The position numbers were made by a program, and so were the translations under genes. From NCBI GenBank assembly GCA_030625695.1, contig DAOUQK010000002.1:1-44094 (forward strand): a stretch of DNA of 44,094 bases, in the 5' to 3' direction. The notes beneath the pieces are model-generated. The model saw nothing but the letters and a program-made list of their open reading frames with translations. It was not told the origin of the DNA and searched no databases. This document shows positions 33,525 to 41,000 of this stretch, piece by piece. Position 1 is the stretch's first letter. Each line of letters begins with the position of its first letter. The stretch is from Paracoccaceae bacterium. GTDB lineage: Bacteria; Pseudomonadota; Alphaproteobacteria; Rhodobacterales; Rhodobacteraceae.

Positions 33525-34682
33525 CTATTCGCCTGAAATCAACGTCGCGGGTGGGTTCAGAATAACCTCTTCTCCGCCTGAAAGACCGGACACGACCGAC
33601 ACATGGCCATCTGCCGTCGGATACCCCACCCGCACGATGCGCAAGGATGGTTTACCGTTTTCTATTACAAACACCGACGGCAGGCTGCCGCGCCAGATCA
33701 GGGCCTCGGCGGGCACCGATTGTTCGGTGCGCGCAGGCATGGAGTTGTCGGGCACGGTGACTTCGGCGTACATGCCGGGGCCGCCGGGTGTGTCGAATGG
33801 CAGGTCGAATTTGACCCGCACGGTGTGGCGCTTGGGGTCGGCCACGGGGAATATCTGCGCCACTTTGGCGTCAACGATCACGCCGCCCACGTCCAGACGC
33901 GCAGAAACGATCATGTCGATGCTAAGACCGGCGGCCAGACGCACCGGCACTTCGGCGTCGATCCGCAGATAGTCGGTATAGGCGAATGTTATAAGAGGCA
34001 TGCCGGGTTGAACCGTGTCGCCAACTTCGACCATCTTGCTGACCACGACGCCGTCAAACGGGGCAATTGATTGCGAATCCCGCAGGCGTGCGTCCAACCC
34101 GTCCAGATTGGCCTGGGCCTGCATCATCGCACTTTGCGCCTGATTGATGCCTACACCGCGGGAATAAAGATCGGCCTGACGTTCCAGTGCTGTGTTGGAC
34201 TGACCCATGCCGCTGGAAAAGCTGCGGGTGAAAAACTGATCAAAGGTGGCGGGGATGCCCATGCCGGGAAAGCCGGAAATCGAATTGACCCGTGGGGCAT
34301 ACAATTCGCGCGAATACTGCATCTGTGAATTTCTAAGCGCTGCGTCGGCCTGGGAAATCTGCGCTGTTGCTGCGCGCCGCTTGGCCTGAATGTTGTCGTC
34401 GTTGATGCGCACCAGAACTTCGCCTGCATCAGCGCGGAACCCTTCGATGCCGCCCAGAAACGTCACCCGACCCGGAACCTGGGCTGTCAGTGTCACCTCT
34501 TTAAAGGGAATGACCGTGCCGCCGACTGTCGCTTGTGATCCGGTTGTGATGCTGCTGACCCGTGCCGTTTGCCAGTTGGTGTTGGTTTGCTGGGCTTCGG
34601 CCATATGCACAGGGGCAAGGGTCGAAAATCCGGCCAGCACCAAAGCCAATACAGAAGATGACATCTGAACCTTGATAGACAT
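33525..34682 (-). CDS. RND periplasmic adaptor (HlyD/MFP family)
   Basis: 385 residues with a signal peptide (VLALVLAGFSTLAPVHMAEA). It has the adaptor layout: a lipoyl half (GTVIPFKEVTLTAQVPGRVTFLGGIEGFRADAGEVLVRI), a long alpha-hairpin (about 95-200) and the second lipoyl half (SIAPFDGVVVSKMVEVGDTVQPGMPLITFA), then beta-barrel and membrane-proximal domains (VRVKFDLPFDTPGGPGMYAEVTV). The hairpin contains an unusual insertion with PRVNSISGFPGMGIPATFDQFF. The start at 34682 follows GGGGAGGGAAAT. It is the first gene of the minus-strand cluster, with a promoter about 90 bases upstream, and pairs with the RND pump; no TolC-like channel is encoded nearby, so one would have to come from elsewhere. 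Confidence 0.9.
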   Translation of the reverse strand: MSIKVQMSSSVLALVLAGFSTLAPVHMAEAQQTNTNWQTARVSSITTGSQATVGGTVIPFKEVTLTAQVPGRVTFLGGIEGFRADAGEVLVRINDDNIQAKRRAATAQISQADAALRNSQMQYSRELYAPRVNSISGFPGMGIPATFDQFFTRSFSSGMGQSNTALERQADLYSRGVGINQAQSAMMQAQANLDGLDARLRDSQSIAPFDGVVVSKMVEVGDTVQPGMPLITFAYTDYLRIDAEVPVRLAAGLSIDMIVSARLDVGGVIVDAKVAQIFPVADPKRHTVRVKFDLPFDTPGGPGMYAEVTVPDNSMPARTEQSVPAEALIWRGSLPSVFVIENGKPSLRIVRVGYPTADGHVSVVSGLSGGEEVILNPPATLISGE

Positions 34683-34771
34683 ATTTCCCTCCCCTTACGT
34701 CGTAATCCACTGTGTTTTCCGGTGGCGGTTCCTGTCGGTGTTGGCCCCGCTTAAAACCTGTCGTTGCAACA

Positions 34772-34800
34772 GCTATACACGATAACATATTAATATTCAA
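34772..34800 (-). promoter_or_regulatory. Probable sigma70 promoter of the RND/low-complexity cluster
   Basis: On the minus strand TTGAAT (34800-34795), a 17-bp spacer and TATAGC (34777-34772), about 90 bases upstream of the adaptor ATG, in the most AT-rich part of the spacer. It would give a leader of roughly 80 nt. Confidence 0.5.
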
Positions 34801-34867
34801 ATTTTAGAATGCGTTTGCCTTGATTTTTCCCATTTTGTCGCACCTGTGGTTGATCAGTTATGTGCAG

Positions 34868-34890
34868 AATGCATCATTAATGATTGCATT
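34868..34890. promoter_or_regulatory. Near-perfect dyad upstream of the cluster promoter
   Basis: AATGCA, the 10-bp palindrome TCATTAATGA, one T, then TGCATT. The outer arms are perfect inverted repeats. It lies about 70 bases upstream of the -35 hexamer and could be an activator or repressor site; no regulator gene is adjacent. Confidence 0.45.
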
Positions 34891-35093
34891 ACAATTGTTT
34901 AGGTAATCGTTTATTGCTTTTCCCAATCAGCAACCCCAACGAAAATATTGCGAAAAAGTAATAAGGTAACCCCAAATTCGCAGCAAATACCCAACGGTCC
35001 CTGCATTAACTGCCGGGTTGCAACCTCAGGTGATTCGAATTCCAGCGGCCTGTGATTTCACTCTCCTCTGAATGAAAAGGCGTGAATGGCGAC

Positions 35094-35144
35094 CAAAAAA
35101 CAAACGACCCCCCGTTCGGTTATCAAATCCGAAGCGGGGGGCGT
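35094..35144 (-). terminator. Rho-independent terminator of the DUF302 gene
   Basis: On the minus strand an imperfect stem, CGCCCCCCGCTTCGG pairing with CCGAACGGGGGGTCG, is followed by TTTGTTTTTTGG. It lies 47 bases after the DUF302 stop and separates that gene from the RND cluster. Confidence 0.8.
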
Positions 35145-35190
35145 CATATGTTCAGATCGCAACAAGGCTTGGATCACAACGTGACACGCT

Positions 35191-35778
35191 CTAGAAATCC
35201 CCTTCCGCAGCGCGTGCCAGAATATCCTGCATGATCGATTTGACCTCTAACGCTTCTTTCAAAAGCTCGGGCGGCAAGGTTTTGCCACCATGGATCATCA
35301 TGTCCATATCCAGCGTGTAAATCCAAAGGTTCCCCTCGGCGTCTTCGACCAGTGACACCCGGCACGGCAGATAGGCGGCATACGCCAGATCGTGTTCGAT
35401 CATCTTGGCCGCGGTCAGCGGGTTGCAATAAAGATAGATGTTCAGTTTGCGCCACGGCTCGCCGTTCATTGCCGCCACCTGATCGCCCAGGGGCAACTCA
35501 CCCACACCGCGAATGTTCAGATCAACCGCAACTGCCTTGATCGACTCGTCCACCTCTTCAAAGGTAATACCGTCAGCGACCTTGACCTTCCAGACCGTGG
35601 CCGCTGCCGCGTTGCCCGAATCTACCAATCGGTCGAACATGCCTTTATAGGTGTCAAACGCCTGTTCATCGAACCCGTCGAACGCCACTTTGTACTTGTA
35701 AAGCATCGGGCCTTTCCAGACCATCATGCCAACTGCCACCACGCCGATCAGCGCGAAAATACCCGTAATAAATCTCAT
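35191..35778 (-). CDS. DUF302-domain membrane-anchored protein
   Basis: 195 residues from MRFITGIFALIGVVAVGMMVW (GGGAGGAAAC before the ATG), which gives an N-terminal signal anchor. The soluble part contains a DUF302-like core: LNIYLYCNPLTAAKMIEHDLAYAAYLPCRVSLVEDAEGNLWIYTLDMDMMIHGGKTLPPELLKEALEVKSIM, with a Cys in the YCNP and LPCR segments. DUF302 proteins are frequent in bacteria with sulfur metabolism, but the biochemical function is unknown. It is monocistronic and ends in its own terminator, so it is a neighbour and not a member of the RND cluster. Confidence 0.82.
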   Translation of the reverse strand: MRFITGIFALIGVVAVGMMVWKGPMLYKYKVAFDGFDEQAFDTYKGMFDRLVDSGNAAAATVWKVKVADGITFEEVDESIKAVAVDLNIRGVGELPLGDQVAAMNGEPWRKLNIYLYCNPLTAAKMIEHDLAYAAYLPCRVSLVEDAEGNLWIYTLDMDMMIHGGKTLPPELLKEALEVKSIMQDILARAAEGDF

Positions 35779-35974
35779 GTTTCCTCCCGGGAAATAAGTT
35801 TCATCCAAGTATTACGATATATGAATGTGGTGGATTAGTAAAACCATTGTATGCGCGGTGCTGGTAATTCCTTTCCAAACTGGAAACAATCGCCTGCTTT
35901 TGAACGGCAGTTTTTGACGAAGGGCTGGCGGCGGGCAACCCCAATCGCCGTCAGTCCGAAAATGGTGGCGTTAT

Positions 35975-36721
35975 TCACGACCCAAAGTGAAGTGCCAGAA
36001 ACTTCATCAATCTTGTCCAGCTATCCGCGTCAGCTTGGGCGTCATAGTTGGGAAACCCGAAGGCCGAAAACAGGTGCCCTTTGCCGGGGTAGGTATGTGC
36101 CGTCACTGTGCCGCCCGCCATATCGACATCGTCCACGAAGGCCGCTAATCCGCTGACGTTCACTTGGGTGTCAGCTTCGCCGTGGGCAACAAAGAACGGC
36201 GCGACGTCGTCAGGCATGATCCGGCCATTGGTGTCCGAAACACGCCCGGAAAAGATCACGTAGCCATCAACACCCAGATCATTGCCAAGTCCCGACCACG
36301 CCAACTCCATGGCCGTGATGGCCCCCATCGAATAGCCCATCACCAGAAGAGGGTCATCGCCCGCTTGTCGGGCCTCGGAAATTGCCGCCTTAAGGATATC
36401 ATGCATATGCGCCTGATCGCCAAGGTGCGCCTTAAGCGCGGTTTGTTTGGCCTCCATCGTCGTGGGGCGATGGCCGGTAGGGTAGAGATCGGCTGCAAAT
36501 GTAGTGAATCCGATATCGGCCAGCATCCGTGCTCTGTCCATTTCATAATCGCTCAGGCCATTCCAGGTGGGCAAGATCACAATCGTCCCGCGCGGGGCAT
36601 TGGCCTGGGCCAGGTAACCCTCATATTTCGTGCTTTCGACGGTATATTCGATTTGTTCGCCGGCCCAGGCCGAGCTTGCAGCCAGTGCGACAGCGCCACT
36701 TAGTTGGATTATCCTGGTCAT
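35975..36721 (-). CDS. Exported dienelactone-hydrolase-family esterase
   Basis: 248 residues with a signal peptide (MTRIIQLSGAVALAASSAWA-GE) and an alpha/beta-hydrolase fold: oxyanion strand APRGTIVILPTWNGLSDYE, ARMLADIGFTTFAADLYPTG, nucleophile elbow MGYSMGAIT (Ser where classical dienelactone hydrolase has Cys), acid VAHGEADTQV and histidine in YPGKGHLFS. The family signature is complete, so an active periplasmic esterase is likely; the substrate is unknown. The ATG is preceded by AGGAGAT. It is divergent from the wHTH/TPR regulator gene across a short spacer of under 120 bases, which may mean that the regulator controls it. Confidence 0.88.
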   Translation of the reverse strand: MTRIIQLSGAVALAASSAWAGEQIEYTVESTKYEGYLAQANAPRGTIVILPTWNGLSDYEMDRARMLADIGFTTFAADLYPTGHRPTTMEAKQTALKAHLGDQAHMHDILKAAISEARQAGDDPLLVMGYSMGAITAMELAWSGLGNDLGVDGYVIFSGRVSDTNGRIMPDDVAPFFVAHGEADTQVNVSGLAAFVDDVDMAGGTVTAHTYPGKGHLFSAFGFPNYDAQADADSWTRLMKFLALHFGS

Positions 36722-36835
36722 GTGGTATCTCCTGAATTCATGTGATTGCCCCGGCGACGAAAGGTTTGCGTGACCGGCCTGTGCTGCTAGACTGTGTCAG
36801 ACTGGTTGCGAAAATCCCGAAAAACTGCCGAAGAA

Positions 36836-38461
36836 ATGACGAATTCCATGGCACAGCGAAAGATTGGTGAAGCACAGTTCGATCCCGCGTCGGGCGAGGT
36901 TTACTTCAGTGGGAAATCCATAAAACTTCGCCCGCAGACGACCCTGTTTCTAACTGTTCTGGTGGAAAGTGCGGGGTCTTTGGTTTCCAAGGCAGACCTG
37001 CTGGAACAAGTCTGGCCCGACACCCACGTTACCGAAGATAGCCTGGTTCAGTGTGTCTCGGAAATCCGCAAGGCGCTGGGCGGCATTGGTGGCGTGACAC
37101 TCACGACAATTCCCAAGCAAGGGTATCGCCTTGAGTTGCACGAACCCACTTCACTGGTCCGGGGGGCGAAAAACCGTCGCTTGCTGTTTGTTGCCGGGGT
37201 GGCGGCGGTCGCCCTGCTGGCATTGCTTGGCGGCGTATTCTGGGCCACAAGGCCCAGTCCAGAGGCCGATCAGTTAACAATTGCCGTACTGCCTTTTCAG
37301 AACATGAGCGGCGACCCGGCGCAGAGTTACTTTTCCGATGGGATTGCAGAGGATCTTATCATTGATCTTTCCAGTCTATCGGATATCCGCGTTATCTCGC
37401 GCGGAACCAGCTTTGCGCTCGATGCGTCAACGTCGAGCGTTCAGGAAATGGCAGTCATTCTGCGTGCAAATGTCATCGTCGAAGGCAGCGTGCGTCGCGT
37501 CAATAATAGCCTGCGCATATCTGTGGCTCTGGTGGATGGCCAGACCGGTGCCAACCTCTGGGCCAAGCGGTTCGAAGGCACGTCTGACGACCTTTTCACC
37601 TTTCAGGAAGAAACCGCCAGTGAACTGGTACGCACCCTGTCCGTGCGCCTGTCAGACTTGGGCCGTGCCCGCCTGGGTGTACGTGGAACCAAAAGCATTG
37701 AAGCGCATGATGCTTACCTGCAAGGTCGCGAACTTGAAAACCTCTACAGCAGGGACACCAACCTTGCCGCTGAAGCTGTTCTGAAAAAGGCAATCCGGGT
37801 TGATCCCGATTACGCCCTTCCTCATGCGCATCTGGCCCAAGTCTATAGTTTTCGCGTCGAGAACTATTGGTCCCGTGATCGGGAGAGAGACATTGCAGCC
37901 GCATTCTATTATGCCAATCGGGCGGTTGCGCTTGATCGCGATCTGCCGTTTGCCCATTTTTCACTTGGGCGCCTCTATACACGCAGTTTCGCGCCAGATG
38001 AGGCAAACGCAATTGACGCCTATAAAACTGCGATCCGGCTCGATCCCAACTATGACGACGCTTATGTTTTCCTTGGCAATATCCACATCTTCAATGGCCG
38101 GGCAGACAAGGCCTTACCGTTGATTGCCCAAGCATTTGAGCGTAACCCGCTGCCGCCATATTGGTATGACCTTGCCGAAGGCATGGCCCATTATTTCCTG
38201 GGCAACTATACAAAGGCCGAAACCCATCTTGTCCGCGCTCGCGATCGGAACCCGACCGCTCCTTACCCCTACCGCTTTCTGATCGCGACCTATGGCCGGT
38301 TGGGTGACAGAGACGAAGCCGATTGGATGGTAATGGAATATGAGGCTCTGGGGCGCATCGCCACGGTAGAAGCTCTTTTAAGCTCGGCTTCGATTCAGGA
38401 CCCGGGTTATCAGAGGGCTTTTGCGGAAGGCTTCCGTCAGGCTGGCGTTCCGGACAAGTGA
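36836..38461 (+). CDS. CadC-like membrane regulator: winged helix, TM helix, FlgO/TolB-like domain and TPRs
   Basis: About 541 residues from the ATG at 36836; GTG 36794 and ATG 36848 are alternatives, none with a strong ribosome binding site. Order: OmpR-type winged helix (about 8-95, with IKLRPQTTLFLTVLVESAGSLVSKADLLEQVWPDTHVTEDSLVQCVSEIRKAL), one membrane helix (LLFVAGVAAVALLALLGGVFW), a TolB/FlgO-like domain starting LTIAVLPFQNMSGDPAQSYFSDGIAEDLIIDLSSL and three or more TPR units (AIRLDPNYDDAYVFLGNIHIFNGRADKAL). Such proteins bind DNA from the membrane and sense through the outer part; adenylate-cyclase-type TPR relatives exist but there is no cyclase domain. The divergent esterase or the downstream binding protein are possible targets. 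Confidence 0.85.
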   Translation: MTNSMAQRKIGEAQFDPASGEVYFSGKSIKLRPQTTLFLTVLVESAGSLVSKADLLEQVWPDTHVTEDSLVQCVSEIRKALGGIGGVTLTTIPKQGYRLELHEPTSLVRGAKNRRLLFVAGVAAVALLALLGGVFWATRPSPEADQLTIAVLPFQNMSGDPAQSYFSDGIAEDLIIDLSSLSDIRVISRGTSFALDASTSSVQEMAVILRANVIVEGSVRRVNNSLRISVALVDGQTGANLWAKRFEGTSDDLFTFQEETASELVRTLSVRLSDLGRARLGVRGTKSIEAHDAYLQGRELENLYSRDTNLAAEAVLKKAIRVDPDYALPHAHLAQVYSFRVENYWSRDRERDIAAAFYYANRAVALDRDLPFAHFSLGRLYTRSFAPDEANAIDAYKTAIRLDPNYDDAYVFLGNIHIFNGRADKALPLIAQAFERNPLPPYWYDLAEGMAHYFLGNYTKAETHLVRARDRNPTAPYPYRFLIATYGRLGDRDEADWMVMEYEALGRIATVEALLSSASIQDPGYQRAFAEGFRQAGVPDK

Positions 38462-38671
38462 TGCCAAAGGCATTTCTGGTTTGCCGATGCCCTAATCGCA
38501 AACAAAACATAAAGTGGCGGAAGCTCAGGTTTGTGTCGCGACAATTGAAAAATCATTTGGACGCCCCAGCCAAAGGCAATCCCGCTTGGTGCGGTTGAGT
38601 TTTCCGTTCCCTTTAGGGGGTGCACAGCGTAGTCTCGGTAAAGACAATCACAAATATCCGGGGAGGATAGC

Positions 38672-39865
38672 ATGAAGAAACTGACAATGACCTGCGCCAC
38701 GGCGGCGCTTATCGCCGGTTCGCTGGCTACGGGCGCGCTGGCGGGCGAGATCAAGATCGGCGTTGTACTGGGCTTTACCGGCCCGGTGGAATCGATGATT
38801 CCAGCAATGGCAAGTGGTGCCGAACTGGCGATGAAAGAGGTGAGCGATTCCGGCGCGCTTCTGGATGGCAGCACGGTTACCCCCATTCGCGCCGATTCCA
38901 CCTGCGTTGATTCCAACGCTGCCGTTGCAGCCACCGAACGGCTAATTACATCCGACAAGGTCAAGGCAATCATCGGCGGCGATTGTTCCGGTGTGACCGG
39001 GGCGATGCTGGCCAATGTGGCCCTGCCCAACGGGATCGTCATGATCTCGCCTTCGGCCACCAGCCCGGGTCTTTCGGATGCCGAAGACAACGGCTTGTTC
39101 TTCCGCACGGCCCCGTCGGGTGCGCGCGAAGGCGTGGTCATGTCAGAAATCCTGTTGGAAGAGGGGACCAAATCGGTTGCCCTGACCTATACCAACAACG
39201 ACTATGGCAAAGGTCTGGCCGAGACGTTCCAGACATCTTACGAAGCACTTGGCGGCGAAGTGACCATTTCGGCGGCGCATGAAGACGGCAAGCCGGATTA
39301 TTCCGCCGAGATGGGCGCATTGAGTGCGGCTGGCGGCGATAAGCTGGTGATCGTGGGATACATTGATCAGGGTGGCTCGGGCATCATTCGCGCCGCACTG
39401 GACCTTGGCGCATTCGACAATTTCCACTTTCCTGCCGGCATGATGGGTGTGGCGCTAGAGGACAACTTCGGCACCGAAGTCGAAGGGTCGTCAGGTCAGC
39501 ATCCGGGCACGGACAGCCCAGGTGCTGCCAAATACCAGGCCCTGGTAGGCGATGCGTTTGATGCGTCATCGTCTTTTTCGGCTGAATCCTACGACGCGGC
39601 GGCCATTATGCTGCTGGCGATGCAGGCGGCAGGATCAGCTGAATCCGGCGATTTCAAAAGCGAGGTGATGAATGTCGCCAATGCACCGGGGATCGAGATT
39701 TTCCCGGGTGAGTTGGCCAAAGGTCTGAAGATCCTCGCTGATGGCGGCGAGGTCGATTATGTCGGCGCGTCTGCGGTGGAACTGATTGGTCCCGGTGAAT
39801 CGGCGGGCAACTATCGTCAGGTCATCATTGATGGCGGCAAAATGACAACGGTGAAATACCGCTGA
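38672..39865 (+). CDS. Branched-chain amino-acid-type ABC transporter substrate-binding protein (orphan)
   Basis: 397 residues with a signal peptide (MKKLTMTCATAALIAGSLATGALA-GE) and the Peripla_BP_6 fold: IKIGVVLGFTGPVESMIPAMASGAELAMKEV, RLITSDKVKAIIGGDCSGVTGAML, VMISPSATSPGLSD and SVALTYTNNDYGKGLAETF. It binds a small ligand (Leu/Ile/Val-like or other amino acid or organic acid) in the periplasm. The ATG is preceded by GGGGAGGATAG. No LivHMGF-type permease or ATPase genes follow; instead there is a GC-rich hairpin, so it stands alone, perhaps feeding a distant transporter or the upstream membrane regulator. Confidence 0.92.
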   Translation: MKKLTMTCATAALIAGSLATGALAGEIKIGVVLGFTGPVESMIPAMASGAELAMKEVSDSGALLDGSTVTPIRADSTCVDSNAAVAATERLITSDKVKAIIGGDCSGVTGAMLANVALPNGIVMISPSATSPGLSDAEDNGLFFRTAPSGAREGVVMSEILLEEGTKSVALTYTNNDYGKGLAETFQTSYEALGGEVTISAAHEDGKPDYSAEMGALSAAGGDKLVIVGYIDQGGSGIIRAALDLGAFDNFHFPAGMMGVALEDNFGTEVEGSSGQHPGTDSPGAAKYQALVGDAFDASSSFSAESYDAAAIMLLAMQAAGSAESGDFKSEVMNVANAPGIEIFPGELAKGLKILADGGEVDYVGASAVELIGPGESAGNYRQVIIDGGKMTTVKYR

Positions 39866-39886
39866 CCTGAAAGTGCAATAGACGAC

Positions 39887-39943
39887 GCCCCGGGCTTGAC
39901 CCGGGGCCTCTTTCCTCGACGAGGTCCCGGGTCAAGCCCGGGA
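39887..39943. terminator. GC-rich double hairpin after the binding-protein gene (dispersed CCCGGGCTTGAC repeat)
   Basis: First hairpin GCCCCGGG-CTTGA-CCCGGGGC (39887-39907) followed by CTCTTTCC, second hairpin TCCCGGG-TCAAG-CCCGGGA (39925-39943). The 17-bp cores are inverted copies of each other. It is a common alphaproteobacterial repeat, here placed as a terminator. Confidence 0.72.
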
Positions 39944-39956
39944 CAGCGTTGCTTTC

Positions 39957-39992
39957 AAACACATCGCATCTTGCAGAAATGCGATGACTTTA
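39957..39992. repeat. Left copy of a 36-bp direct repeat flanking the methyltransferase gene
   Basis: It matches 41003-41038 at 31 of 36 positions. Read on the minus strand it encodes KSSHFCKMRCV and a stop, close to the end of the TPR protein, KSSCFCKMGSV, so it is a detached copy of that gene's 3' end. Confidence 0.75.
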
Positions 39993-40127
39993 TCGATGCA
40001 CCTGTAAACACTCATGGTCTGTTATGCTGGGCAAAGTTGACTTTCGCCAACCTCACCACTTAGCATCTGAGGCCAACGTTCTAGACGCACTTTGCACTTT
40101 ATCAGGAGCATACAAGGAGGAATTTCG

Positions 40128-40919
40128 ATGTCATTTCAGCTCTCAGGCAGCGCTCCAGAAATCTATGAAAACACCATGGTGCCCCTGTGGTTTAGTCGCT
40201 GGGCAGTTGCTCTGACAGGGATCGTTTCGCTGAACGCAGGCGAAAGGGTTCTGGACGTCGCTTGCGGTACTGGCATTACTACGCGGATTGCCAAAGGGAA
40301 TGTCGGTGAAAACGGGCACGTAACAGGGCTGGATATTAATGCTGGTATGCTTGAGAGGGCCCGCGAACTGGCTTCGGTTATGGACATTAACTGGATGGAA
40401 AGTGACGTGGTGGCAACGGGTCTCCCATCGGATAGTTTCGATGCCATCATATCGCAACATGGTTTCCACTATTTTCCTGATCAACACGCTGCTTTAAAAG
40501 AATTTATCCGGGTTCTGGCACCTTCTGGTCGCATAGCCATGTCGATTTGGGACGGGCACAGCCCCTACACAAAAGCCCTCTGTTCTGCCGTCGAAAAATT
40601 CATCTCGCCTGAGGTTGCGAAAAAGCAGCGTAGCCAAAGAGAAACCCCATCATCGGTGACACTGATCGAGAGTGTGTCGAATGCCGGGTTTCAAAATGTT
40701 TCCGTCACCCGCCAAGAGTTGCAAATCAAAGTCCCGCTGGCTGCAGAATTCGTCCCGCTCCACCTTGGTTCAATGCCAATAGCGAACGCATTTCAATCCC
40801 TGCCTGACGATAAGAAAGAGGCACTTATCGCCGACGTCGCCCACGCGCTGAGAGGGAGCGTCGTAGGTGACAAAATCGTCTATCTTGATGCTGTGAATGT
40901 TGTCACTGGCGTAAAGTGA
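40128..40919 (+). CDS. SAM-dependent methyltransferase (class I, UbiE-like)
   Basis: 263 residues from MSFQLSGSAPEIYENTMVP; the ATG has AAGGAGG at ideal distance. Rossmann methyltransferase motifs are RVLDVACGTGITTRIA (motif I), HVTGLDINAGMLERAREL (acidic end of strand 2), SFDAIISQHGFHYFPD and LKEFIRVLAPSGRIAMS. The substrate is not predictable; such proteins act on quinones, lipids or small molecules. The gene is flanked by near-identical 36-bp direct repeats, and by eye its codon use is less GC-rich than that of the neighbours, so it is probably an acquired cassette. It is convergent with the TPR gene, whose 3' end forms the right repeat. Confidence 0.87.
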   Translation: MSFQLSGSAPEIYENTMVPLWFSRWAVALTGIVSLNAGERVLDVACGTGITTRIAKGNVGENGHVTGLDINAGMLERARELASVMDINWMESDVVATGLPSDSFDAIISQHGFHYFPDQHAALKEFIRVLAPSGRIAMSIWDGHSPYTKALCSAVEKFISPEVAKKQRSQRETPSSVTLIESVSNAGFQNVSVTRQELQIKVPLAAEFVPLHLGSMPIANAFQSLPDDKKEALIADVAHALRGSVVGDKIVYLDAVNVVTGVK

Positions 40920-41000
40920 GCTGATTATTGAGATCCGATAGGACTGATTTTCGGGTTACTTTGGGCTCAATGCGGACATCGGACGCTTTGGTTCTGCCAC

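Larger units (their letters stand above)
34683..35190. other. Intergenic region (508 nt) upstream of the RND cluster
   Basis: AT-rich spacer holding the cluster promoter (34772-34800), a dyad (34868-34890) and, at the far side, the terminator of the DUF302 gene (35094-35144). Between 34900 and 35090 nothing gene-like was found; no tRNA or open frame is convincing. Confidence 0.6.

Noticed and set aside
35020..35060. T-arm-like sequence around GGTGATTCGAATTCC, considered as tRNA remnant or att site
   Set aside because: No acceptor stem, anticodon arm or matching second copy could be built.
35191..35778. DUF302 gene as tenth member of the RND/low-complexity cluster
   Set aside because: Although in the same direction and upstream, it ends in a clear rho-independent terminator and the cluster has its own promoter.
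35851..36156. 101-codon plus-strand frame between the DUF302 and esterase genes
   Set aside because: Two thirds of it is antisense to the esterase; composition is Arg/Pro/Ser-rich without a ribosome binding site. A few bases may be a decayed gene, but nothing supports that.
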